Below, piece after piece: positions 8,225 to 18,900 of a stretch of 64,000 nt of DNA; position 1 is the first letter of the stretch; every line of letters begins with the position of its first letter. The stretch is from Bacteroides intestinalis (GTDB lineage Bacteria > Bacteroidota > Bacteroidia > Bacteroidales > Bacteroidaceae). Location of the stretch: assembly GCF_902364365.1 (NCBI RefSeq), contig NZ_CABJDN010000002.1, positions 308,131-372,130 on the forward strand, written 5' to 3'. The notes below the pieces were generated by a model. It searched no databases. It was given only the letters and a program-made list of their open reading frames with translations, and was not told the origin of the DNA. The position numbers were made by a program, and so were the translations under genes.

Positions 8225-9430
8225 ATGAACAAGCTTGTTTGGAAACTTCTCCGTCAGCACATCAGCATCGGACAATTAAGTGGCTTTTTTCTCGCCAACA
8301 TCTTCGGTATGCTGATTGTACTGTTGAGCGTGCAATTTTATAAGGATGTTCTTCCCGTCTTCACGCAGGGAGACAGCTTCATGAAGAAAGATTATATCAT
8401 CGCTACCAAAAAGATCAGTACCCTCGGCAGCATTACCGGACAAAGCAATACTTTTTCCAAAGATGAAATCAAGGAGCTGGAAGCACAACCTTTTACACGC
8501 AGCGTAGGCGCCTTCACACCTACCCTTTTCAAAGTGTCGGCAGGGCTGGGAATGCAACAAGCCGGTATCCGTATTTCTACGGATATGTTTTTTGAATCTG
8601 TTCCCGATGCTTTTGTCGATGTCAGCCTGGACAAGTGGCACTTTGATGAAGGTACACAAACCATACCTATCATCATTCCCCGCAACTACCTGAACCTTTA
8701 CAACTTTGGTTTTGCGCAAAGCCGCAACTTGCCGAAATTATCGGAAGGTGTAATGGGACTGATACAAATGGATATCAACATGCGTGGCAACGGACGTGTA
8801 GAACAATACAAAGGAAATATCGTCGGCTTCTCCAATCGGTTGAATACCATCCTTGTTCCTCAATCCTTCATGGAGTGGGCAAATCAGAATTTCGCCCCCG
8901 AACGGGAAGCGCAACCCTCCCGCCTCATCGTGGAAGTAAAGAATCCCACAGATACAGCCATCACCGACTACTTCCAACAAAAGAACTATGAAACCGAAGG
9001 AGACAACCTGGATGCCGGAAAAACAACCTATTTCCTCCGCCTCATCACAGGTATTGTTTCAGGAGTAGGACTATTTATCAGTATCTTGTCTTTTTATATC
9101 CTGATGCTAAGTGTATTCTTGCTGCTTCAGAAGAATACGGCAAAGTTAGAAAACCTACTATTAATAGGTTACAGTCCTTCTAAAGTCGCATTGCCTTATC
9201 ATGTATTGACCGTAGGCTTGAATTTACTGGTACTGCTCCTCGCCGTCATTGGTGTAGCCTGGTTAAGATCTTACTACACCGGAGTCCTGCAAATTCTCAT
9301 TCCACAACTGGAAACAGGCTCTCTTCTGCCCTGTCTCCTTGCCGGAAGTATCTTATTTATAGTGGTATCCGCTTTAAACATCCTCCTGATACGAAAGAAG
9401 GTTCTCTCCATCTGGAAAGGGAACAAATGA
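8225..9430 (+). CDS. ABC transporter permease, FtsX/LolC-like
   Basis: A 401-residue inner membrane protein. One transmembrane segment lies at about 18-38, followed by a large periplasmic domain (about 40-268) and three more segments at about 275-301, 328-346 and 368-388. This one-plus-three layout is that of FtsX/LolC/MacB type permeases. It pairs with the ATPase at 7310-7954, from which it is separated by 270 bp of repeat sequence, so its expression may depend on read-through. Substrate unknown. Confidence 0.8.
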   Translation: MNKLVWKLLRQHISIGQLSGFFLANIFGMLIVLLSVQFYKDVLPVFTQGDSFMKKDYIIATKKISTLGSITGQSNTFSKDEIKELEAQPFTRSVGAFTPTLFKVSAGLGMQQAGIRISTDMFFESVPDAFVDVSLDKWHFDEGTQTIPIIIPRNYLNLYNFGFAQSRNLPKLSEGVMGLIQMDINMRGNGRVEQYKGNIVGFSNRLNTILVPQSFMEWANQNFAPEREAQPSRLIVEVKNPTDTAITDYFQQKNYETEGDNLDAGKTTYFLRLITGIVSGVGLFISILSFYILMLSVFLLLQKNTAKLENLLLIGYSPSKVALPYHVLTVGLNLLVLLLAVIGVAWLRSYYTGVLQILIPQLETGSLLPCLLAGSILFIVVSALNILLIRKKVLSIWKGNK

Positions 9431-9502
9431 TTCCCGTTTTTAAGCTTAAAGAGTAGCAACTTACATTTTTATCCATACCTTTACGCCCGAAAAGTAAAGA
9501 GT

Positions 9503-11434
9503 ATGATAAAACGAAAAATAACCAAAGTAATAGTAGCATGTCTCATGCTGCTATTTCTTTTATCAACAGGTATTTTCATCTTCCGGGGAAGCCTACTGCG
9601 CCATATCGCAGATAAACGCATTGTCAGACTGGAACAGCGTTACGGATTGGACATCAGTTACAATAAACTCCACATGAAGGGGTTGAATACGATCTCCGTC
9701 GACGGACTGAATGTGGTTCCACAGAAAAGAGATACATTGCTTTCCCTTCAATCTCTCAATATCCGTATCGGCCTTTGGAAACTGCTGTGGGGAGATATCA
9801 AGATCAAAGAAGTCTGCCTGGACGGACTTTCACTCAATTTCATAAAAAAAGACTCTACAGCCAATTATGATTTCCTTTTCCTGCCCTCTTCCGAAGTAAC
9901 TGCCTCCAATGAAAGCAATACCAGTACCGATTACACCCGTCGCATCAATACAACATTAAATCTCCTTTTCGGCCTGTTACCCGGAAACGGTGAACTCACC
10001 CATCTTACAATCACTGAGCGGAAAGACCGTAATTTCGTCAGCTTCCGTATTCCCCGCTTTGTGATTGACGACTATCATTTCCAATCAGAAATAACAGTTC
10101 TGGAAGACAGCCTGAACCAACAATGGAATACCGAAGGAGAATTTAATCCTTCGGAAAGGCGATTGCATGCAACTTTACATGCTCCACAACTGACTGTTCC
10201 TTATATCCACCGCCGATTCGGTGCAGAAGTACAGTTCGACAGTCTGACGTGCAACTTCTCACAAGAAAAAGCAAGCAACGGACTCACATGTCTGGTTGGC
10301 CAGTCGGAAGTACGGGGATTGCAGGTATATCATAAGCGGTTGTCGCCCGAGACGATCAACCTGGATCGCGGACAACTGGATTTCCACGTAAATGTCAGTC
10401 CGCAAGCCGTAGAACTGGATAGTACCAGCCTTGTACGTTTCAATGCACTGACCTTCCATCCTTATTTAAAGGCAGAACGTGTTGGGAAAAGTACAGGCAA
10501 GAAAGAGTGGCATTTTATAGCTTCTGTCCGGAAACCCTGGTTCCCTTCGGAAGAGTTGTTCGGTTCATTGCCCAAAGGACTTTTCGAAAACCTGGAAGGT
10601 CTCGGCACTACCGGACAATTAGCTTATCACTTTCTATTGGATGTGGATTTCTCTCAACTGGATAGTTTGAAGTTTGAGTCGGAACTGAAAGAAAAAGATT
10701 TCCGTATTCTCCATTATGGAAAGACGGATTTAGGTAAGATGTCCGATGAGTTTATCTATACAGCGTACGAGAACGGACAACCCGTATACACCTTCCCAGT
10801 CGGTCCGTCATGGGAGAATTTCACACCCTTGGACAGTATTTCTCCTCTGCTGCAAATGTCTGTCATGCAGAGCGAGGACGGAGCTTTCTTCTATCACCGG
10901 GGATTCCTGCCGGATGCCATGCGAGAAGCTCTGATTCATGACCTGGAAGTTCGCAAGTTTGCCCGCGGAGGTAGCACGATCTCCATGCAATTGGTGAAGA
11001 ATGTTTTCCTGAACCGTAACAAAAACATTGCCCGCAAACTGGAAGAAGCGCTTATCGTCTGGCTCATCGAAACCGAACACCTCACTCCGAAGGCACGCAT
11101 GTACGAAGTTTACCTGAACATAGCGGAATGGGGGCCTATGGTTTACGGCATCCACGAAGCGGCATCTTTCTACTTTAACAAACGCCCCTCACAGTTAAGT
11201 TTAGAAGAAAGTATTTTCCTGGCTTCTATCGTTCCTAAACCGAAACACTTCAAAAACTCATTTACGGCAGATGGGCGGTTGCAAGAAAGCCAGGAAGGCT
11301 ACTTCCGCCTGATTGCGGAAAGATTAGCCAAGAAAGAAGTGATAACTGATGCACAAGCGGCACAGGTAAATATTAATAATGTGGTACTAAAAGGAATGGC
11401 TAAATCAAGGTTTGTAAATGAAGGTTGGCAATAA
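9503..11434 (+). CDS. Monofunctional GT51 peptidoglycan transglycosylase with AsmA-like N-terminal region
   Basis: A 643-residue membrane-anchored protein. A transmembrane helix lies at about 10-30. Residues about 45-420 are beta-rich and start with repeats like LSLQSLNIRIGLWKLLWGDIKI and VCLDGLSLNFI, reminiscent of AsmA/DUF748 proteins. The C-terminal part is a glycosyltransferase 51 domain: first catalytic Glu E458 in EDGAFFYH, GGSTISMQ at 489-496, and the second Glu E535 in YEVYLNIAEWG. There is no transpeptidase domain. It should polymerise lipid II into glycan strands. The gene converges with the HTCS gene; only 36 bp separate the two stops and I see no clear terminator hairpin there. 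Confidence 0.85.
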   Translation: MIKRKITKVIVACLMLLFLLSTGIFIFRGSLLRHIADKRIVRLEQRYGLDISYNKLHMKGLNTISVDGLNVVPQKRDTLLSLQSLNIRIGLWKLLWGDIKIKEVCLDGLSLNFIKKDSTANYDFLFLPSSEVTASNESNTSTDYTRRINTTLNLLFGLLPGNGELTHLTITERKDRNFVSFRIPRFVIDDYHFQSEITVLEDSLNQQWNTEGEFNPSERRLHATLHAPQLTVPYIHRRFGAEVQFDSLTCNFSQEKASNGLTCLVGQSEVRGLQVYHKRLSPETINLDRGQLDFHVNVSPQAVELDSTSLVRFNALTFHPYLKAERVGKSTGKKEWHFIASVRKPWFPSEELFGSLPKGLFENLEGLGTTGQLAYHFLLDVDFSQLDSLKFESELKEKDFRILHYGKTDLGKMSDEFIYTAYENGQPVYTFPVGPSWENFTPLDSISPLLQMSVMQSEDGAFFYHRGFLPDAMREALIHDLEVRKFARGGSTISMQLVKNVFLNRNKNIARKLEEALIVWLIETEHLTPKARMYEVYLNIAEWGPMVYGIHEAASFYFNKRPSQLSLEESIFLASIVPKPKHFKNSFTADGRLQESQEGYFRLIAERLAKKEVITDAQAAQVNINNVVLKGMAKSRFVNEGWQ

Positions 11435-11470
11435 AGCAAAACGGAAAAGTAATAAATAAATTCCTAAAAC

Positions 11471-14400
11471 TTACCCCTGATGTGCCAACATATACTCCTT
11501 AGGTGACATCCCATGCACCTCCTTGAAAGAACTGGAGAAATGTGACAGATTCGTATACCCCGTAGCATACGCCACTTCGGAAACTGTCAGTTTCTTCTCT
11601 TTCAGCAGTGCGGCAGCCTGTTGCAAACGGATATTCTTGATAAAATCACGTGCCGAAAGGTTTGTCAGTTCTTTCAGCTTCCGATGTACATGGACGCGAC
11701 TTAAACCGACATTTGCCGCCAACATCTCTACATTCAGATCCGGATTGGAAAGGTTCTCATTGATAACCTTCATTATCTTGCTCATCAATATCTCATCCGC
11801 CGATTTCATGCTCAGCTTCTGCACCTTGTCCTCTTGCTGTTGCGCACCACTGAATTTACTCTTCAGCAGTTTACGGTTAGCAAGCAAGTTGGCAATCGTA
11901 CTCTTCAGCAGCTCCGTATTGAAAGGCTTCACCATATAAGCATCCGCACCGGTTGCCATTCCCTCCATGGTATCTTCGGGTTTCGACTTGGCAGTCAATA
12001 AAATTACAGGCACATGATTGACATTCGTATTCTGCTTAATCTTCCGGCAAAGTGACAGACCATCCATTTCCGGCATCATAATATCGCTGATTACCAAATC
12101 AGGAGTATCTGCAAGAATAGTATCATAAGCCTCCCTGCCATTCTTCCGGGTCATTATCCGATAGTCCCCTTCCAATTCTTCTTTCAGATAAGAAAGAATC
12201 TCCTCCTCATCTTCCACTATCAATATGCGCATACGGTTCTTTGCCTTACCGGTCTTCTTGCTTTCCTCATCCTCTTCACCCTCTCCTTCTTCAAAGACTT
12301 CCTCCAAGTCCGTCTTTTCCGGTTTAACCAGCACGGCATGAGGGGTGATGAGTGCTTCCACATCTTCCAGTTCGTCCGTACGCAGATGTGCTGAACCCAA
12401 AGGAATACGGATCACGAAACGACTGCCCGGAGCATCCTCCCTGTTCTCTGCCAAGATAATGCCATGATGCAGTTCCACCAATGAACGGGACAAATGCAAA
12501 CCGATACCCGTACCGAAATTCGACTTCGTCACATCATTATCTATCTGATAGAAACGCTCGAATATGCGCTCTATCTTCTCCCGGTCGAGTCCGATACCAC
12601 TATCCGTGACCGTTATTTCAAAATATTCCTTCAGAGGATCGCGACGGGCAGCATCGCGCCCGGTAGAAAGCGAAACCGTAATTTCACCCTGCTCCGGTGT
12701 GTACTTGAAGGCATTGGAGAAGATATTCATCAATATCTTGTCGAAGTTATTCATATCCACCCATACCTTCAACTGCGGCATAGCGTGCTCGAAGCTGAAA
12801 TGTATCTTCTTCTTCCGTGCCATATAATCGAAGGTAAGCATCACATCATCAATGAAACCAACCATATCCGTTTCACGGAACTTCATGAACATCTGCCCCT
12901 TATCCAGTTTACGGATGTCCATCAACTGATTTATCAGACGAAGAATACGTTGTGCATTCCGGTAAATCATCAGATAAGTCTTTTGTACTTCCCCTCCCTT
13001 CTTTTCGGCCAACAACTTCTCCAGGGGATTAATGATCAGCGTCATCGGAGTACGTATTTCATGCGAGATGTTGATAAAGAACTGTAGCTTCGCCTCATTC
13101 AGTTGTTCGGCATGTTCGCGCTTCATGATTTCACGGCGATGGCGCATACGCGACAGGATGTAATTCACAATGCCCAATACAAGCAAGCCGAGCAGAAAAA
13201 CATAAATGCAATACGCCCACCACATCTCATACCAGGGCGGAGTAATCAGAATCTTAACCGTACGTATCTCCGAAAGATTGCCGTGACTCAGTGCCCGCAC
13301 ATGGAAAGTATATTTGCCCGGCGGAAGATTATTGTAAGTCACCCTGTTCACACCCGGCTCGGTGCTGAGCCACTGGTTGCTCAATTCCTCAATCTTATAC
13401 TGATAGGATATCTGCTCCGGGTTGTTATACTGCAACGTGGAGAAGATGATACTGAACGTATTATCGTAATGAGCCAGTTGAAACATATTCGCATCCGGCA
13501 CGGACGTATAGATAACGGTATGCCTTCCCGAACGCGTATTTTTCCGCACAGGCTGGTTGAAGATAAAGAAGTCCGTAATCCAGACCTTGGTGTTTTTCAG
13601 CACACTCCCTATGGATAAAGGCTGGAAATAGGTAATACCATTTATACCGCCGAAATAGACTTTTCCCGCCTGATCTTTATAGAATGCGCCGTGCGTGAAC
13701 TCGTTTCCCTGCAATCCGTCGCCCGCATAATAATTGATGTAACGGTTGTTTTCGACATTATACTTACAGATACCCATATAGGTACTGATCCACATATTAT
13801 GTTCCTCGTCTTCGCAAATTCCACAGATTACATTATTAGGCAAACCATCCGCCACCGTAAAACAGGTCAGTTCTTCGGTCTTCTTGTTGAAGCGATAGAG
13901 TCCGTCCGTCGTACCTGCCCAAATATCTCCGGCATGGTCTTCCTGCAAAACATACCCTACCCGGTCTTCAATCAGAGTATTCACATTGCGGTAGTTAATG
14001 AAACTCTCATTCACCGGATTGAAGCAACTGATACCTTTATAATGTCCCAGCCAGATCATTCCCTCACTATCACAAAAGATGTAGTTCACCCAGTCATTTG
14101 CCAGTTCATTCCGGGTCAGGTCGCCCGACTCATCTTTAGACGACTCATAATGTTTCAACTCCTTCGTCACCAGATTATAGCGGTAGAAACCCGAACCGAA
14201 AGTAGCGATATAAAGGTTCTTATGCCGGTCTTCCGTGATCGAGAAAATCTTCTCATTGTCCACCGGCAACGGATATTCACATTCACCGGTTCTCCGGTTT
14301 AGTTTTGCCAGTCCCCGGGTGTACGTACCGAGCCAGAAATCTCCGTTCGTATCCTCGTACATACACATAATAGTATTAGCCATCGAACGCGGGTCATTGC

Positions 14401-15574
14401 CGGGCTGATAATGCCGCAGCCTCCTCCCTTCCGCATCCAGTTCAAATATTCCCTCATTGTCCGCTCCTACCCACAGGTGACGGTTACTATCCTGATAGAT
14501 AGACATTACACATCCTTGTCCGATGGGATTATAATAAATGGACTTGTTGCCATAATACTCAAACGGATTCTCCTGCTTGGGCATCAGTACAATGCCTTTC
14601 TGAAACAATCCTACCCAGAGGTTCTTGTCGCGGTCTTCCATGATAGCGTGTATCTTTCCTTCCGAAAAATCCAGCGGCGCGGAATTGATGCTATAATCCT
14701 CTATCTTCCCGGTCATCCGATTGTAAGTCTTCAGTCCCTGACCGTCGGTGCCTATCAACAGGCAGTCGTCCACCAGCGTCAGACAATAGATGGACAGCTC
14801 CTCGCTACCCGTATAGGGAACAGGAATAAAGCGGTTCTGCTCACGATCATAACGGGACAAGCCATGCTTTTGAGTGCCGATGAACAGAGTCCCGTACTTA
14901 TCTTCACCAATGGCCGACACATAGTTATCATTAATCACCGGATATCTGAACACACGGACTTCTTGCGTAGCGGGCAGATAGCAAATCAATCCATGCCCTT
15001 CCGTACCAATCCAGATATTATAATCAGAATCTTCGTATAAATTCGACTGGAAGTTATAATTCACTTGCCTCATGATGGCGTCAATGGACTCCGCCTGCTG
15101 CTTCTCTTCGTCCAAGCGGAAAATACCCTGTCCGGTAGTTACCACCCAGATCTCACCATTATGCAATTTCTGCATCTGCGTGATGTGTGGAAAAACCCGC
15201 TTACCCGCGCGTATCATTGGAATCTCCCGGAAAGTATCCGTTTCCGAATCATACTTCATCAACCCGTCGATGCAACCTACCAGCAGATTCTGCCGGCTGT
15301 CTTCATAAAGTGTACGTACGTAATTGTTTTTAATGGAAGTAGAATCACCGGACATGTGTTTATAGTTAGAAAAGCGAAGCCCGTCGAAACGGTTCAGTCC
15401 ATACTCAGTAGCTATCCAGATGAATCCGCGCTTATCCTGAAAGATCTGGTTGATAAGACTGCTGGACAATTCGTTGTTAGTGGAATAAAACTTACCGGTC
15501 TGTGCTGCCAAAGGCAGAACAACCAAACACAACAATAAGACTATAAGGGGGGCTTTGTTAGGAGCTGTTTTCAT
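11471..15574 (-). CDS. Hybrid two-component system regulator (HTCS), xylan PUL
   Basis: A 1367-residue single-chain sensor-regulator. Order: signal peptide (about 1-25), periplasmic double beta-propeller of Reg_prop repeats (about 30-690), Y_Y_Y domain (about 695-775), transmembrane helix (about 786-807), HisKA with phospho-acceptor H838 in NISHEIRTPM, HATPase with GTGIGLHLSRS, receiver with phospho-acceptor D1164 in VISDIMMPEMDG, and a C-terminal AraC-type double helix-turn-helix (about 1260-1360). HTCS proteins sense oligosaccharides in the periplasm and activate their PUL. It is divergent from the SusC operon, separated by 366 bp that hold GTAAC repeats. Xylo-oligosaccharide is the likely signal, inferred from the neighbours. 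Confidence 0.95.
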   Translation of the reverse strand: MKTAPNKAPLIVLLLCLVVLPLAAQTGKFYSTNNELSSSLINQIFQDKRGFIWIATEYGLNRFDGLRFSNYKHMSGDSTSIKNNYVRTLYEDSRQNLLVGCIDGLMKYDSETDTFREIPMIRAGKRVFPHITQMQKLHNGEIWVVTTGQGIFRLDEEKQQAESIDAIMRQVNYNFQSNLYEDSDYNIWIGTEGHGLICYLPATQEVRVFRYPVINDNYVSAIGEDKYGTLFIGTQKHGLSRYDREQNRFIPVPYTGSEELSIYCLTLVDDCLLIGTDGQGLKTYNRMTGKIEDYSINSAPLDFSEGKIHAIMEDRDKNLWVGLFQKGIVLMPKQENPFEYYGNKSIYYNPIGQGCVMSIYQDSNRHLWVGADNEGIFELDAEGRRLRHYQPGNDPRSMANTIMCMYEDTNGDFWLGTYTRGLAKLNRRTGECEYPLPVDNEKIFSITEDRHKNLYIATFGSGFYRYNLVTKELKHYESSKDESGDLTRNELANDWVNYIFCDSEGMIWLGHYKGISCFNPVNESFINYRNVNTLIEDRVGYVLQEDHAGDIWAGTTDGLYRFNKKTEELTCFTVADGLPNNVICGICEDEEHNMWISTYMGICKYNVENNRYINYYAGDGLQGNEFTHGAFYKDQAGKVYFGGINGITYFQPLSIGSVLKNTKVWITDFFIFNQPVRKNTRSGRHTVIYTSVPDANMFQLAHYDNTFSIIFSTLQYNNPEQISYQYKIEELSNQWLSTEPGVNRVTYNNLPPGKYTFHVRALSHGNLSEIRTVKILITPPWYEMWWAYCIYVFLLGLLVLGIVNYILSRMRHRREIMKREHAEQLNEAKLQFFINISHEIRTPMTLIINPLEKLLAEKKGGEVQKTYLMIYRNAQRILRLINQLMDIRKLDKGQMFMKFRETDMVGFIDDVMLTFDYMARKKKIHFSFEHAMPQLKVWVDMNNFDKILMNIFSNAFKYTPEQGEITVSLSTGRDAARRDPLKEYFEITVTDSGIGLDREKIERIFERFYQIDNDVTKSNFGTGIGLHLSRSLVELHHGIILAENREDAPGSRFVIRIPLGSAHLRTDELEDVEALITPHAVLVKPEKTDLEEVFEEGEGEEDEESKKTGKAKNRMRILIVEDEEEILSYLKEELEGDYRIMTRKNGREAYDTILADTPDLVISDIMMPEMDGLSLCRKIKQNTNVNHVPVILLTAKSKPEDTMEGMATGADAYMVKPFNTELLKSTIANLLANRKLLKSKFSGAQQQEDKVQKLSMKSADEILMSKIMKVINENLSNPDLNVEMLAANVGLSRVHVHRKLKELTNLSARDFIKNIRLQQAAALLKEKKLTVSEVAYATGYTNLSHFSSSFKEVHGMSPKEYMLAHQG

Positions 15575-15940
15575 TGCATTCTATACTTAAAGGTAAGCAA
15601 AGATAAGAAAACTTTCGAAATGGACAGGGAAGCCAGTGAAAGGAATATGGGATTTATCACTTAATTATCTATCTTTCGAGCGTCAACAACCCCGGGACGT
15701 AACACCAGCGAATGATTTTGTAACACAGGGAAAAGTCATGTTACATTTAAATGTAACACAGGCTACAATAAAACACCTGCTTCTTCATATTATAGAATAC
15801 CTTTGTCACAAACGAAAAGGAATGTTTAATCACTTAATCTAATTGAATACAAATATGGAAACTTAAAAATGAAATGCACGTCTTCACATCTTTAATAAAG
15901 AAAGAGAATATTATTGTTATCCAACTAAATTAATTTCAGT
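15575..15940. promoter_or_regulatory. Divergent control region between HTCS and SusC operon
   Basis: On the minus strand a -7 box TATCTTTG (15598-15605) lies 24 bp before the HTCS start. On the plus strand a -7 box TACCTTTG (15798-15805) precedes susC by 135 bp; no good -33 box is seen, as expected for an activator-dependent promoter. Upstream of it lie GTAACAC half-sites at 15699, 15720 (21 bp apart) and 15753. There is also a perfect 20-bp palindrome, TGTTACATTT followed by its inverse (15739-15758). These are the best candidates for HTCS binding. Confidence 0.6.
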
Positions 15941-18900
15941 ATGAAATGCACAAATTATTGTTTTAAGCCTCTGGGGCTTCTATTCTTATTATGCCTGATA
16001 CCTCTATGGGCATTTTCACAGAACATCACTGTGAAAGGTGTGGTGAAAGACGCCACAGGAGAATCGGTTATCGGTGCGAGCGTAGTGCAGAAAGGCACCA
16101 GCAACGGTATTATTACCGACATCGACGGTAACTTCACGCTGAATGTTCCATCCAACAGTACCATCGTAATTTCATTTGTGGGCTACAAGACACAAGAAAT
16201 TCCTGTAGCCGGGAAGACACAAATCAATGTTACGATGAAGGAAGATACTGAGATGCTGGACGAAGTCGTGGTAGTAGGTTACGGACAGATGAAACGTTCG
16301 GACCTGACGGGTTCGGTGGTATCGGTAAATGACCAGGCCATCAAGAAGTCGGTTCCGACTTCTATCGACCAGGTATTGCAAGGCCGCGCTGCCGGTGTGC
16401 AGATTCAGGCAAACTCCGGTACACCCGGTGCAAGTTCTGCCATCCGCATCCGTGGTATCAACTCACTGAACGCCACAAACCAACCTATCTTCGTGATTGA
16501 CGGAGTAGTGGTGGACGCCGCCACAGATGACGAGACGAATAACCCGCTGTCCAGCATCAACCCGTCGGACATTGTTTCAATGGACGTATTGAAAGATGCC
16601 TCCGCCACCGCCATCTATGGTGCACGTGCCTCAAACGGTGTTATTATGATCACTACCAAACGCGGACAAGCGGGCGAAGCCACCATTACTTATGATGGTT
16701 ACATCGGCTGGCAGAACATGCCCAAGCACCTGGATATGATGAACCTGCGCGAATATGCTGAGCATCACAATTCCCGTGCCGCAGCGGGTATCGTCACTCA
16801 AAGCAGCGCCTTTGTACGCCCCGATATGCTGGGTGAAGGAACCGACTGGCAGGACGAACTTTTCCAGAATGCCATGATGACCAGCCACAACCTCTCGCTG
16901 ACAGGCGGTAGTGATAAGGCCACTTATGCTATCAGTGCCGGTTATCTGGATCAGGACGGTATAGCTCTGGGCTCAGGCTTCAAACGCCTCTCCCTGCGCG
17001 GAAACCTCGATGCACAGGTAAAGAAATGGCTGAAAGCGGGAATCAACTTCTCACTGGCAGACTCTAAACAAAAGGTGGGTTGCGACAACAACATTATCAT
17101 GAATGCCCTGCAACAGCAACCTTCCGTAGCAGTAACCAACGCCGATGGCGGTTTCGACGGACCGGACGACGTGTGGATGCCGGTGAATCCGGTAGCTTAC
17201 GCAACCATTCGCGATAATTATAACAAGAAAATAAACTTCCGCTTCAATACTTATCTGGAAGCTACACTGATGGACGGACTGTCATTCAAGACGGAACTCT
17301 CTGCCGACTACAACCTGAATAAGTTCTATTACTACGAACCCGACTACAAGTTCGGTGTAATCACCAACGAAACCCGCACCGGACGTTGGACGAAGACGGA
17401 CACCAAATACTGGTCATGGCGCAATATACTTACTTATAATAAAACCTTCGCACGTGTACACAGCATCAACGTCATGCTGGGACAGGAAATGTCGCAGTCA
17501 CATTGGGAAACACAGGTGAGCAATGCAACGGGCTACCTGAGCAACTCAACCAAAGACCCCAGTGCAGGTGACGTGTCCAAATCAAGCGGTACCGGATCAC
17601 AGAGTGATAACTCCATCGCTTCATTCTTCGGACGCGCCTTCTATTCGTATGACGACCGTTATCTGCTTACCGCTACCCTGCGCCGCGACGGTTCTTCTAA
17701 ATTCGCCCGCGGCAACCGGTGGGGCTGGTTCCCATCCGCCGCATTGGGTTGGAAACTTTCCAATGAATCTTTCCTGAAGGACAACGATGTGATCAATAAC
17801 CTGAAACTCCGCTTCGGCTGGGGTGCAACGGGTAACCAGAATGTAGAGAACTGGGCTTATATGGCCATGCTTTCATCCAAAACCACCCCGTGGGGCGTAG
17901 GTGTGTTGACAGGAAACACGCCCAATCCCGAACTGAAATGGGAAACGACCTACTCCACCAACATCGGTTTGGACCTCAGTCTCTTCCAGAACCGCATCGA
18001 GTTCATCGCAGACGTATATTATAAGAAGACCAAAGATCTGCTGCTCCAACTTCCGTTGCCGTCTTACCTCGGTTCGGCAGGTGCCGGTTCGGCCAGCAAT
18101 CCATGGGCAAACGTCGGATCACTCGAAAATAAAGGTATAGAGTTGACCTTGAACACAGTGAACATTGATAAGAAAGGTTTCCAGTGGCGTTCCAACTTCG
18201 TATTCTCACTGAACCGTAACAAAGTGCTGGAACTGGATACGGAAAGCGCTTCTATCGAGAAGACCTACAGTGTAGGCAGCGAGAACAGCATAGTGACACG
18301 TACCGTTGTAGGACAGCCTATCGGACAATTCTGGGGCTACAAAGTGATCGGCCGTTTCGACAAAGCCGAAGACTTTTATTACAAAGATAAAGAAGGCAAC
18401 GTGAAACCCGTCGCTCTGCCTGCCGGTTCTTCCATCGAAGAAGGAAAGACCTGGATCGGTGACTACATCTTTGCCGATCTGAACAATGACGGCGTCATCG
18501 ACAACAACGACTGTACCTTCATCGGAAATCCCGAACCCAAGTTTACTTACGGCATCGGAAATACGTTCTCCTGGAAAGGTTTCGACCTGACCATCTTCCT
18601 CTCCGGCTCTTATGGCAACGACGTACTGAACTACAACCGCCGCTACATAGAGAACCCGCGCGTAAACAGCAACCTGCTGAAGAGTGCAGCCAACTATGCC
18701 GTATTGGAAAGAATAAACCCGGACGGTCCGGATGATTTCCGCAACCTGCGTGTGGCTAATACAAGCACCACTCTGCCGCGCATCTCGGCTTCTACCACGA
18801 ATGCCAACAACCGCGTCAGCGACCTTTACATCGAAGACGGTTCGTACCTGCGCATTCAAAACATCTCATTAGGCTACACACTCCCCAAGAAATGGGTGAA

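Noticed and set aside
12494..15538. Long open frames on the plus strand opposite the HTCS gene (for example 12494-13087, 13691-14302, 14411-15040).
   Set aside because: They are shadows of the HTCS coding strand: no domain sense, no start context, and the HTCS reading explains the whole stretch.
15636..15842. A 68-residue open frame between the HTCS and SusC genes.
   Set aside because: It runs through the GTAAC repeats, the palindrome and the susC -7 box, and has no recognisable content.
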